Origin: a virus | Length of the DNA stretch: 29,604 nucleotides | Strand: one strand, 5' to 3' | IMG/VR virus record: IMGVR_UViG_3300035211_000065 | Coordinates: 1-29,604 of that record | In this document: positions 22,870 to 29,604 of the stretch, piece after piece | How positions within the stretch are numbered: the first letter of the stretch is position 1 | How the letters are laid out: every line of letters starts with the position of its first letter | Program-made: the position numbers and the translations under genes | Notes under the pieces: generated by a model | What the model saw: the letters and a program-made list of their open reading frames with translations, nothing else | Databases searched by the model: none | Told to the model about the DNA's origin: nothing

Positions 22870-22928
22870 CCGGAAAATTGCTTCAACTAATCAAAATTAA
22901 ATAATTCTAATTATCCACACTTTTCCGG
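22870..22928 (-). promoter_or_regulatory. Element E7: 8-bp stem before the metallopeptidase-like gene
   Basis: CCGGAAAA (22870-22877) and TTTTCCGG (22921-22928) pair around 43 AT-rich bases. On the minus strand the stem is followed by ACATATTGGTTTTA, which matches the ACTTATGGGTTTAA after E3 and E6 at 11 of 14 positions, then a GGGGGTGAAAA ribosome site. Confidence 0.5.
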
Positions 22929-22939
22929 TAATACCGATT

Positions 22940-23083
22940 TTACGATTCGCTTTTTGTTTTATGTTCCTTCCATTTCTTTCCACAACACTCACATTTTTCC
23001 CAAGGAAAATGAAGACCTACAACAGTCTTAATAGCTACACAAGCCATTAAAACAAACGCAATTGTTCTTAATATTTCCAGCAT
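22940..23083 (-). CDS. Micro-protein with membrane segment and CxCC motif (47 aa)
   Basis: Translation: MLEILRTIAFVLMACVAI, a 17-residue hydrophobic helix, then HFPWEKCECCGKKWKEH. The cytoplasmic tail has CECC, which could bind metal. GAAAGGGTGAAA precedes the ATG immediately after element E6. A conserved ribosome site, a clear membrane helix and tight packing support a real gene. No family is recognised. Confidence 0.65.
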   Translation of the reverse strand: MLEILRTIAFVLMACVAIKTVVGLHFPWEKCECCGKKWKEHKTKSES

Positions 23084-23117
23084 TTTCACCCTTTCAAATT
23101 TTGTTAAACCCATAAGT

Positions 23118-23166
23118 CTTGGCTAGTTACCGGTCCGGCAATTGGTCGGCCTTATCACTAGCCAAG
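23118..23166 (-). promoter_or_regulatory. Element E6: 10-bp stem, paralogue of E3
   Basis: CTTGGCTAGT (23118-23127) and ACTAGCCAAG (23157-23166) pair around a GC-rich 29-base loop. The outside sequence TTAAACCCATAAGT is identical to that beside E3. The arms differ from E3 (CTTAGCCGTT/AACGGCTAAG) at four positions with full compensation. Confidence 0.6.
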
Positions 23167-23177
23167 TATTACAGCTT

Positions 23178-23318
23178 TTACAAATTAAAAAGGTAACAAC
23201 CAACATCAACTTTTAACTGAGCAATTTTACGCGACTCATGCTTTTTCTTGCTCAAACTCAAAACTTTTAACAAAAAGGCAGCAAAAGTCACCAAAACAAT
23301 ATTAGTTGCAGTAAACAT
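23178..23318 (-). CDS. Micro-protein with N-terminal membrane segment (46 aa)
   Basis: Translation: MFTATNIVLVTFAAFLLKVL, then a strongly basic SLSKKKHESRK and a short tail DVGCYLFNL. This is a type of single-pass membrane peptide with positive cytoplasmic flank. GAAAGGGTAAAAA precedes the ATG and element E5 lies just upstream. First gene after promoter Pc. No family is recognised. Confidence 0.6.
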   Translation of the reverse strand: MFTATNIVLVTFAAFLLKVLSLSKKKHESRKIAQLKVDVGCYLFNL

Positions 23319-23337
23319 TTTTTACCCTTTCATTTAT

Positions 23338-23410
23338 AAAATAAAAGGCGGATATTTAAGGTAACCGCTTGACGCCGTAGCCGCTGGAAATTGCCCCCAC
23401 CTTTTATTTT
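23338..23410 (-). promoter_or_regulatory. Element E5: 11-bp stem with GC-rich interior
   Basis: AAAATAAAAGG (23338-23348) and CCTTTTATTTT (23400-23410) pair around 51 bases that are GC-rich against an AT-rich background and can form a further GCGG/CCGC hairpin. It lies between promoter Pc and the first gene, so it would be the 5' leader of that mRNA. Confidence 0.55.
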
Positions 23411-23455
23411 AACCCCGATTTAAGTTTTAAAGAGCTTTAATAACCTTATACATAA

Positions 23456-23483
23456 AGTATAACACATTTCCCAGCAAAAGCAA
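23456..23483 (-). promoter_or_regulatory. Promoter Pc (sigma70-like, extended -10)
   Basis: Minus-strand TTGCTT (23483-23478), 16-bp spacer, TATACT (23461-23456) preceded by TGT. It starts the early small-gene run to 21152. Confidence 0.7.
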
Positions 23484-23513
23484 ATAAAAAGCCAAAAATT
23501 TTAAACATTTTTA

Positions 23514-23526
23514 ACGCCCGATAATA
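23514..23526 (-). repeat. 13-nt repeat upstream of promoter Pc
   Basis: ACGCCCGATAATA, identical to 6242-6254, and like it about 30-40 bp upstream of a -35 box. Possible regulator site. Confidence 0.45.
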
Positions 23527-23543
23527 ATCAGGTTTTTATAATA

Positions 23544-23572
23544 AAATAGGCGAGTATTAAACCCGCCTATTT
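23544..23572 (-). terminator. Possible intrinsic terminator after the 32-aa gene
   Basis: AAATAGGCG and CGCCTATTT form a 9-bp stem with an 11-base loop, 18 bases after the micro-gene stop. On the minus strand it is followed by the U-rich TATTATAAAAA. The U-tract is broken, so termination may be weak. Confidence 0.5.
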
Positions 23573-23589
23573 AACCTGCCTAAATTAAT

Positions 23590-23688
23590 TTATCCTAAAG
23601 CAATTAAAACTAAAACAAAATAAAACCAAACTTTCCAGTTAAAACACATACTTTTAATATTTTCATAGGTTTTAATTAACTTTGCCAT
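23590..23688 (-). CDS. Micro-protein with C-terminal membrane segment (32 aa)
   Basis: Translation: MAKLIKTYENIKSMCFNWKV followed by a hydrophobic C-terminus (WFYFVLVLIALG). The helix is at the end, as in tail-anchored peptides. AAAGGGGGTTAAAA precedes the ATG. It sits alone between promoter Pd and a terminator-like hairpin, so it is transcribed as its own unit. Its role may be in host takeover, but nothing specific is seen. Confidence 0.55.
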   Translation of the reverse strand: MAKLIKTYENIKSMCFNWKVWFYFVLVLIALG

Positions 23689-23736
23689 TTTTAACCCCCT
23701 TTATTTACTTTTTAATTTTAACCCTTAACTAATAAA

Positions 23737-23764
23737 AGTATAATATATTTTCTAACAAAAGCAA
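23737..23764 (-). promoter_or_regulatory. Promoter Pd (sigma70-like)
   Basis: Minus-strand TTGCTT (23764-23759), 16-bp spacer, TATACT (23742-23737). It drives the 32-residue gene. Confidence 0.65.
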
Positions 23765-23865
23765 ATAAAACGCAAATAATTTTTTAATAAAATAAACCCT
23801 ATTTTTAGGTTAAAAACAAGGATTTATTGCGTATAAGCCGTTTTAAGCCACTAAATTAACCCAAT

Positions 23866-23924
23866 AGGCACTTTTGCCCTTAAATAAGCCGTTCGGGGCT
23901 TAGGCGGTCGACAGGCGAGCCGTT
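23866..23924. repeat. 59-nt GC-rich direct repeat, copy R2
   Basis: Exact match to R1 at 6326-6384. It lies 61 bases after the stop of the tail-tip gene and about 100 bases upstream of promoter Pd. AGCCGTT occurs at 23836, 23887 and 23918. The last two are 31 bases apart, as in R1. Confidence 0.8.
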
Positions 23925-23984
23925 TAGGGCTAGGTTTTGGGGTTTTTAAGCTTAGTTGCTATTTTCTAAATAAATTCTTAAATT

Positions 23985-26900
23985 TTAAGTTGATTTGAAA
24001 TTTTTAAAATATCCATCTAAAGTATTATCTGCATTCCATGTTGAGCCACCATTTAATGAGTAATAAAAATTTCCTCCAGAATATGAAGGACTTGAATTAT
24101 CAACTTTCCAACGAACATAAGTACTCTCATTTGTTGGAGATTTTAAAATTATTGCATATTTAATTCCATCAGTTAAACTAATAGATGATTCAAAAGAAAA
24201 TGATTCTTCTCTTCCATTTGAATCTGTTGTAAATCCATTAGCATCTAAAATTGCTGAGCATAAATCAGCACCTATAGGAGCACCGCCTCCATCAGTTGCT
24301 TTTATCGAAACTTCTATATTTCCTGGATCACCTACTAATTTATACAAATTCAATACCGTTCTTATAAAATCATAATCTTCAGAAGCAGTAAAAGTCTGAG
24401 CTATCCATTGCTCCGTTGCTCCAACCCAATAAACCGTATGATAAGAAGTACACCCATCAATATAGCTTTCTGTTAATATTTCAGGATTCATAATGCCAGT
24501 CAAATTAGAAGATGAATTTATTACTCCATATAACCCGATTGATCTTATTATATCCCCATCAACAGTAGAAGATGGATTTATTCTAAATCTGCCATCAAAA
24601 TAAGGAATCAATTCTCCACTAACATTACTATTTGAATCAACGTCACCTCTATAAGAACGCTCTAAAGTTACATCATAGCCATTATTCCAAGAATTGTATC
24701 CACCACGAACTGCATATATAACAAATCTTAAAGTATCTTGCAATGAGCCAAAATCAGAAAGTTCAAACGCCTCGGTATAATCATAAGAAGTCCCAGATAA
24801 TCCTGTAACAGTTCTACCTAATCCACCATCAGCATCATATATTTTTATAGTATAAGTAGTACCAGCTTCTGGGCCATAGTTATTAGAATTGGTGTGTTTT
24901 ACTATAGAATTTAATTGTACTACATCAGTTCTATCTCTATGATTCCAAGTAATGGCAATTTTGCCGGTTATGGCTGTAGAAAAATATTGAGGAAAACTTT
25001 CCCCATTAAATTTTAAATTGCCCGGAGGATATGGCCTTATCATCCTACTGTCAAAAGCATCTGATGTTTGTATGTCAGCATCATCTTCAGCTAGAGTTCC
25101 TAAAGAAGTTCTTGTTAGAATTTTAACTTGTGGTTGATCATTGCTAGTGTATTCATCTGAAGGCATGCTATAGTTTAAATCCATAAAATAAATTCTATCT
25201 CCAGCAGAATGAGCTTGTGGTACTGTGTCTAATACACCTCTAGAAATATTTATTTGCATATTATCATAATCTACAGAATTAATCAAGACTAATTCATTAT
25301 TTATAATAGCGTATGTATTTTCTTCTACAAAATCTAAATCTATTTCAGTTGTCAAATCTACGTCTTCATCCTCTGAACTTTGAGTCAACCCATTGGTAAT
25401 AATAGCTGATGGAGTCCATCTATTATTACCTTGGCCTATATCTTCAAATTCATAAGAAGCAGATAATCTAGCATATAGATCAAAATCAAAAGCATCATCA
25501 GTAGGTTTCGAAGCTACAACAGCTAAATAACCAGCGTCATTACCTAATAAATCAACCAAATCTTTGGAACCTATCACATCATTAGCCAATGAAAAATATG
25601 GTAATTCAGATAAAATAATATTAGAAACATTAGAGGGGTCATTAGCAGCTTCTGTATGTAGAGTATCAGCAGCATCACCATATATAGTAGGGGCAGCACA
25701 AAACTCATCTTCAGTGCAAGTAATTATCACTTCGTTCTTATGTAAATTGCCATAATTAACATTCAAAACTCTTAGAGCCATTTGAGTAATATTATATTCA
25801 CTCCAAGAAAATTTGAATATATCATTAGGTTTTAAATGAGCCATCCTTCTTGTGCATTTTAATCTTACTCCAGCTAACATAGAAGTCATCAATTTTAATT
25901 CTCTTTCTGCAACATCATTAGCCAAACTTTTATTACATATACCTTGATAATTTAAAACTTTTTCTATCTCCGCGTTCCCCTGTTTTTCTATTAATGCAAT
26001 ATCTCTTGCTTCAGTTGAACGTGGCTTATGCGTTAATTTGTTCCAAAATTTAACTGCTATAACATCAATGATTTCACCATAAGCCGGTCGCGTAAATTCT
26101 TCGACCTCCATAATATCATCTTCATTAAAAGTTTCTAATTGGCCTCCTGCATAAATTTCGAACATAAAATCTCTAATCCTATTTTTTGTCCAAGAAGAGC
26201 CTGCGTCACCAGATGTTACAAAATGTCCTTCATATTGTCCAAATGAATCATATCGCCAATACATAGTACCGGTCCCGCTTATTGGATATACTACTAAAGC
26301 ATATTTAGTATTTACATTTAATTCTGATTCAGAAGAAAAATTGCAAGTTACCCAAGAAGCTGATGTAGTTACATCAGAAGTCGATATAGTTCCGTGAGTA
26401 ATAACATTTCCATCAGGATCACCATTGCTATCCGTTCCTTGAAGTTCGCACCTTATATTACAAGTATGTTCTTCAAATTGTTTATAAATTTTTATTTTAG
26501 CATAAGCTGGTGTATATGTTTTATCAGTGATGAATGTTTGAGCTAATCTTGCATTACCTATTGAAGCATTTACTTGATTATCATCACTATTTGTATATCC
26601 ATTATATGCAGTAGTGTAATCAGAATCTCTAGCTAATGATAAAACCCATTTACCTGATGACAAATCTTGATACAAAATTCCAGCGATATAATTTAAAATC
26701 TCATCTATAAATTCCTCCAAAGGTTGTACTTGATCCCACAACATAGATAAACCAAAATTCTCATCATATAATATATTAGCAGCCTCTTTAAATTTATCAT
26801 CATCAATATCATCTTCAGTCCATCCTAAGCCCCATTCAGGAGCTACTAAACATTCTCTTATTATATGAGCAGCATTTAAATCATCACCGTCAGCTTCTCT

Positions 26901-27947
26901 TGCATTTATAGCTGCTTTCTCTGGATACCATTGTACAGATCCATCGGTTTGTTTACCAATTCGTCTGCATAAAAAACTCCAAGGTTTAATATACGGACTT
27001 GTTCCAACATAAACTTGTCTTAATACTGCTGAAAACACCCCTCTATAAGCAGGTATATCACTTCCTAATCTAGCTACTAGATAAGAATTCTGAGATTGAC
27101 TTGAAGAACCAAACATAAAATCAACAGGACCAGAAATTCCACCCTCTTTTTTATCACCACCAAATAAACTATCTGATGAAATAGATATAGTAGCATCAGC
27201 AGCGTCCCCATTTTGTTTATATATTCTAAAAGAAGCATCATAGTTGGATGTTTCAAATCCCCAAGTAATTCCCTCGTCTAAAGAAACACAAAAACCTCCT
27301 CCTGAATAATGATAGTAAGTATCTATATTCCAATTAGCCCCTCCAAAACCAGCAGATTCAAAAGGCAAACCTTTAACAACAATAGCATATTGTTTTCCTG
27401 ATTCTAATTCTATTGGAAAATCAAATTCTATATTTCTCCATTCTGCTAAACTCACATAAGCAGGCTGTTCCACTAGAGTATCACCATCAGTAGTACCTTT
27501 TGTCAAATCTTCACCAGTAGGTAATCCAGTGTCTGTATCAACATCCCTTATGCTAACAGTCAAAGTTCCAGGAAATGCATTCCAATTTCTCCACATTCTT
27601 AAAGAAACAGAACTAGCTATATAAGAAGAAGTAGCTGTAAAAGTTTGACCATAATGTACAATAGGTGATAAAAGATAAGAACTTATTTCATTATTATATG
27701 TATCTTTTAGAGTTTCAGAATTTGTCCAAGCCGTTTTTTCACCAACTCGTATTCTTTCGCACCCATCCATATTACCATGACCAGCGACCATATGCATTCC
27801 AAGATAGTATCTATAGCCTATAACTTGGGGCTTCTTCTTTTTCTTAAATCTAAGTTGACACATAGAATCTTTAGATACCTGAAAAATGGTATTACAATAT
27901 TCTACTTCAGTATTGTCTTTTGGTAATGGTAGATTGAAAAATAACAT
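23985..27947 (-). CDS. Tail-tip / host-attachment protein with three beta-sandwich modules (1320 aa)
   Basis: The scaffold is of the TipJ/GTA host-specificity type: VIGYRYYLGMHMVAGHG (42-58), ISSDSLFGGDKKEGGISGPVDFMFG (256-280), YRGVFSAVLRQVYVGTSPYIKPWSF (301-325) and AYGEIIDVIAVKFWN (622-636). Three modules of about 150 residues share AQTFTA, PG(T/N)(L/I).V.I, G(K/N)YAIVV and a closing YxxSLDGGxTW...FxxY. They lie at about 85-247, 444-601 and 1157-1320. The first two interrupt the scaffold; the third is C-terminal. They look like receptor- or carbohydrate-binding jelly-roll domains. The gene starts three bases after the GNAT-like gene's stop and ends before R2. Sited at the tail tip, it probably decides adsorption. 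Confidence 0.85.
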   Translation of the reverse strand: MLFFNLPLPKDNTEVEYCNTIFQVSKDSMCQLRFKKKKKPQVIGYRYYLGMHMVAGHGNMDGCERIRVGEKTAWTNSETLKDTYNNEISSYLLSPIVHYGQTFTATSSYIASSVSLRMWRNWNAFPGTLTVSIRDVDTDTGLPTGEDLTKGTTDGDTLVEQPAYVSLAEWRNIEFDFPIELESGKQYAIVVKGLPFESAGFGGANWNIDTYYHYSGGGFCVSLDEGITWGFETSNYDASFRIYKQNGDAADATISISSDSLFGGDKKEGGISGPVDFMFGSSSQSQNSYLVARLGSDIPAYRGVFSAVLRQVYVGTSPYIKPWSFLCRRIGKQTDGSVQWYPEKAAINAREADGDDLNAAHIIRECLVAPEWGLGWTEDDIDDDKFKEAANILYDENFGLSMLWDQVQPLEEFIDEILNYIAGILYQDLSSGKWVLSLARDSDYTTAYNGYTNSDDNQVNASIGNARLAQTFITDKTYTPAYAKIKIYKQFEEHTCNIRCELQGTDSNGDPDGNVITHGTISTSDVTTSASWVTCNFSSESELNVNTKYALVVYPISGTGTMYWRYDSFGQYEGHFVTSGDAGSSWTKNRIRDFMFEIYAGGQLETFNEDDIMEVEEFTRPAYGEIIDVIAVKFWNKLTHKPRSTEARDIALIEKQGNAEIEKVLNYQGICNKSLANDVAERELKLMTSMLAGVRLKCTRRMAHLKPNDIFKFSWSEYNITQMALRVLNVNYGNLHKNEVIITCTEDEFCAAPTIYGDAADTLHTEAANDPSNVSNIILSELPYFSLANDVIGSKDLVDLLGNDAGYLAVVASKPTDDAFDFDLYARLSASYEFEDIGQGNNRWTPSAIITNGLTQSSEDEDVDLTTEIDLDFVEENTYAIINNELVLINSVDYDNMQINISRGVLDTVPQAHSAGDRIYFMDLNYSMPSDEYTSNDQPQVKILTRTSLGTLAEDDADIQTSDAFDSRMIRPYPPGNLKFNGESFPQYFSTAITGKIAITWNHRDRTDVVQLNSIVKHTNSNNYGPEAGTTYTIKIYDADGGLGRTVTGLSGTSYDYTEAFELSDFGSLQDTLRFVIYAVRGGYNSWNNGYDVTLERSYRGDVDSNSNVSGELIPYFDGRFRINPSSTVDGDIIRSIGLYGVINSSSNLTGIMNPEILTESYIDGCTSYHTVYWVGATEQWIAQTFTASEDYDFIRTVLNLYKLVGDPGNIEVSIKATDGGGAPIGADLCSAILDANGFTTDSNGREESFSFESSISLTDGIKYAIILKSPTNESTYVRWKVDNSSPSYSGGNFYYSLNGGSTWNADNTLDGYFKNFKST

Positions 27948-27948
27948 A

Positions 27949-28356
27949 CTAAAATTTATCTTTCATAATATAAGAATGTATTTTAAAGCCCCAAACTCTT
28001 TCTATAGCTTTAGGATTTCTATTTGTCTCAAATCGCATTTCATGTATATTAAAATTATTAACCGCCCATTCTTTAATCATATTTATAGCCTTACGGCCAT
28101 ATTTTCTATCCGTTCCCGGTTTGGACCAAGCCTGTGTTATCCAAATAAAATTATTATCTTTTTCAAGCCACCCAATAATAAAGCCATGTAATAAATCCTT
28201 TTCAAATATAATTGCTACAAATATTTCTCTAGGAACTTTAACCATCATGTTAAATATTTCTTTAGCGATTATATCTTTAGTATAGAAGCTATCTTCAATA
28301 AAAAATGGTTTTAAATATTTAACAATAATTGGATTTTCAGCTTTTTTTACTTCCAA
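27949..28356 (-). CDS. GNAT-like acetyltransferase fold protein in the tail cluster (135 aa)
   Basis: The C-terminal half has the GNAT arrangement: FIIGWLEKDNNFIWITQAW strand pair, TDRKYGRKAINMIKEWA pyrophosphate-loop-like helix, then MRFETNRNPKAIERVWGFKI, ending strands. The Q/RxxGxG/A signature is not perfect (TDRKYGRKA). I place the start at a TTG at 28356, since GGGGG lies six bases before it and the upstream gene's TAA directly precedes it. A longer frame begins only at another TTG inside that gene. GNAT-like proteins of this size occur between tail-tip genes in several phages, with unknown role. Confidence 0.65.
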   Translation of the reverse strand: MEVKKAENPIIVKYLKPFFIEDSFYTKDIIAKEIFNMMVKVPREIFVAIIFEKDLLHGFIIGWLEKDNNFIWITQAWSKPGTDRKYGRKAINMIKEWAVNNFNIHEMRFETNRNPKAIERVWGFKIHSYIMKDKF

Positions 28357-28358
28357 AA

Positions 28359-28712
28359 TTACCCCCAAACAGCAACAGTTCTGTAATGTCCATACCAAAC
28401 AACATTGGATGACGCGATATATCTTTTACCAAATAAAACTTGTATTGGCCGCCCTTCTTCAGCAGTAGGTATATCAAATTGTTCTAATCCAACTGGTAAA
28501 GGTTTTTTTGGTTGCTTAGGTTTTGGAGCTAATATCATAGACAATGCCACCATAATAGCTACTTGTATTAAAAAATTTATAAGTGCAAGTTGTGTCCCAG
28601 AATCTGTAGCTGTATTAGACAAGTCACTAAACACCATATCAGCATACAATAAACCTGCTATCAATTGTAAAATAATCGCATATCTTAATTTCAATCTTCT
28701 TGTTGTAAACAT
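28359..28712 (-). CDS. Tail-tip assembly protein with hydrophobic segments (117 aa)
   Basis: Two hydrophobic helices, LRYAIILQLIAGLLYADMVF and ALINFLIQVAIMVALSMIL, are followed by a proline/lysine linker (PKPKQPKKPLPVG). The C-terminal strand region EEGRPIQVLFGKRYIASSNVVWYG matches a motif common in phage tail-tip proteins (EGRPIpvlfGt..i..pNVvWyG). Between the DUF2163-type protein and the tip protein, it corresponds to the small membrane-interacting assembly protein of siphovirus tips. GGGGATGCGG precedes the ATG. Confidence 0.7.
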   Translation of the reverse strand: MFTTRRLKLRYAIILQLIAGLLYADMVFSDLSNTATDSGTQLALINFLIQVAIMVALSMILAPKPKQPKKPLPVGLEQFDIPTAEEGRPIQVLFGKRYIASSNVVWYGHYRTVAVWG

Positions 28713-28714
28713 AA

Positions 28715-29587
28715 TTACATAACCGCATCCCCAGAAAATGGATTTTTATCTGGTAAATACGGAAAACCTCCATAATTCAATTTATTATTAAATTTAGTTT
28801 TACAAGTATCCATAAGATGATCACATCCAGCCCAAGCTCTAAAAGTTTGACCAGCTACTAAAGAAGAAATAGCCCTTGATATTCTTATAACTGTATCAGA
28901 ATGATAAACTATTTTTTGTAGACAATTACCAGTATCTGTTTTAAAAATCCCACCTAAAAACCATCCATCAATTTTAGAGCTGAAAATTGTAGCATCTATC
29001 GTTGTACCATTAACAGAGTTTATAATCCCATCAACATAATAATTTGAATCTGTTTTTGAAATTCCGCATCTATTTGAATATAATGATAAACCACAATTTC
29101 TTTGATACTTACGCATTAACCCAAATCTTTTAAGACTAATATTCTTTAACCCTGATATTATAATAGCTGAATCTCGTTGAAATTTAACCCCCCGCACATA
29201 CCCCTTCCAATAAGTCACAAAAGAATTATTATGATAACGATATATAGTTAGTTGAACTACGCCTTCTATTGGTCCTCCTATCCAATTTAGAGTCATAGGA
29301 TTTGTTATTTCTACTTCAATTTCTAATTGAGTTTTTAGAGAATTTATATCTAAAACAATATCTCCTCTTCTTATCAATACTGGAGTATAAGTTCTACCTT
29401 CGTAATTCACCACAGAATCACTACTAGTATATAACCAATATTCTAAATCAGAATTATTAAATAAATACAATTCTATTGGATTGCCATCTTGTGGACTTTG
29501 TTCAAGATTAAGGTAATTATCTAATTCAATCTCACCAATTAGTGAACTAGAAACAGAAAAAATTGATTCTAAAGAAATAACTGCCAT
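28715..29587 (-). CDS. Minor tail protein, DUF2163/BR0599 type (290 aa)
   Basis: The N-terminal half (ELYLFNNSDLEYWLYTSSDS, YEGRTYTPVLIRRGD, LEIEVEI) and the C-terminal half (CGLSLYSNRCGI, WFLGGIF, AGCDHLMDTCKTKFNN, NYGGFPYLPDKNPF) fit the hub/minor tail protein shared by lambdoid-like siphoviruses and gene-transfer agents. Cysteines at CGLSLYSNRC and GCDHLMDTC are typical. It acts in the tail baseplate. The ATG overlaps the TAA of the gene before it (TAATG). Confidence 0.85.
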   Translation of the reverse strand: MAVISLESIFSVSSSLIGEIELDNYLNLEQSPQDGNPIELYLFNNSDLEYWLYTSSDSVVNYEGRTYTPVLIRRGDIVLDINSLKTQLEIEVEITNPMTLNWIGGPIEGVVQLTIYRYHNNSFVTYWKGYVRGVKFQRDSAIIISGLKNISLKRFGLMRKYQRNCGLSLYSNRCGISKTDSNYYVDGIINSVNGTTIDATIFSSKIDGWFLGGIFKTDTGNCLQKIVYHSDTVIRISRAISSLVAGQTFRAWAGCDHLMDTCKTKFNNKLNYGGFPYLPDKNPFSGDAVM

Positions 29588-29604
29588 TAAGGTACTCTCA
29601 TAAA
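29587..29604 (-). CDS. C-terminal end of an upstream tail gene (window edge)
   Basis: Five codons (FMRVP) and a TAA lie in frame, with the TAA sharing its last base with the next ATG (TAATG). This junction type occurs at several gene boundaries here, so an upstream tail gene probably ends at this point. The identity of the gene cannot be told. Confidence 0.4.
   Translation of the reverse strand, partial: FMRVP

Noticed and set aside
1-29604. CRISPR array, toxin-antitoxin pair or restriction cassette
   Set aside because: No regularly spaced repeats, no recognisable toxin or endonuclease domain. The adenine methylase stands alone.

Overview
The window is part of an AT-rich (about 30 % GC by eye) double-stranded DNA tailed bacteriophage genome. 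Every gene I can support lies on the minus strand, so transcription runs from high to low coordinates. There is a siphovirus/GTA-type tail-tip module at the right edge and a long replication, nucleotide-metabolism and accessory region to its left. I see no integrase, rRNA, tRNA, CRISPR array or insertion sequence. TAA, TGA and TAG all end genes, so the standard bacterial code fits. Ribosome binding sites are strong and stereotyped (AAAGGGTGAA or GGAG types). The host cannot be named from this sequence.

Layout, in transcription order. (1) 29604-23985: tail tip, with a DUF2163/BR0599-type minor tail protein, a small membrane-associated assembly protein, a GNAT-like protein with a probable TTG start, and a 1320-residue tip protein carrying three receptor-binding-like beta modules. 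(2) 23985-22840: an intergenic-rich zone with a 59-nt GC-rich repeat (copy R2), two promoters, three micro-genes and three perfect-stem hairpins. (3) 22840-21152: small early proteins, including an HEXXH metallopeptidase-like protein. (4) 21135-14807: an operon behind a sigma70-like promoter with a SNF2 helicase, a SpoU/TrmH RNA methyltransferase, a J-domain-like protein and a DUF4326-SLOG fusion. (5) 14770-6457: the replication operon, with a probable ssDNA-binding protein, DnaG-like primase, MCM-like helicase, MazG-like pyrophosphohydrolase, dNMP kinase, dCMP deaminase, DNA adenine methylase and family A DNA polymerase. (6) 6457-5549: a second intergenic zone with repeat copy R1, two more promoters and two small genes. 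(7) 5549-1: small proteins, ATP-dependent DNA ligase, a pyrimidine-dimer-glycosylase-like protein, and a ThyA-family enzyme carrying the dCMP-hydroxymethylase signature Asp, flanked by two paralogous small zinc proteins.

How it fits together. Six promoters of one type (TTGC at -35, 16-17 bp spacer, TATA[C/A]T at -10) start the non-structural operons. Many junctions inside operons use 1-nt TAATG or 4-nt ATGA stop/start overlaps, which suggests translational coupling. Enzymes for making and polymerising a modified nucleotide (probably 5-hydroxymethyl-dCMP, then kinase, with a pyrophosphohydrolase that could clear an unmodified triphosphate) sit with the polymerase. The best candidates for something undescribed are three. 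First, a family of intergenic 'stem + Shine-Dalgarno' cassettes (E1-E7), two of which show compensatory stem changes and one of which is inverted. Second, the 59-nt GC-rich repeat pair. Third, the likely split of an MCM replicative helicase between the primase and helicase genes.
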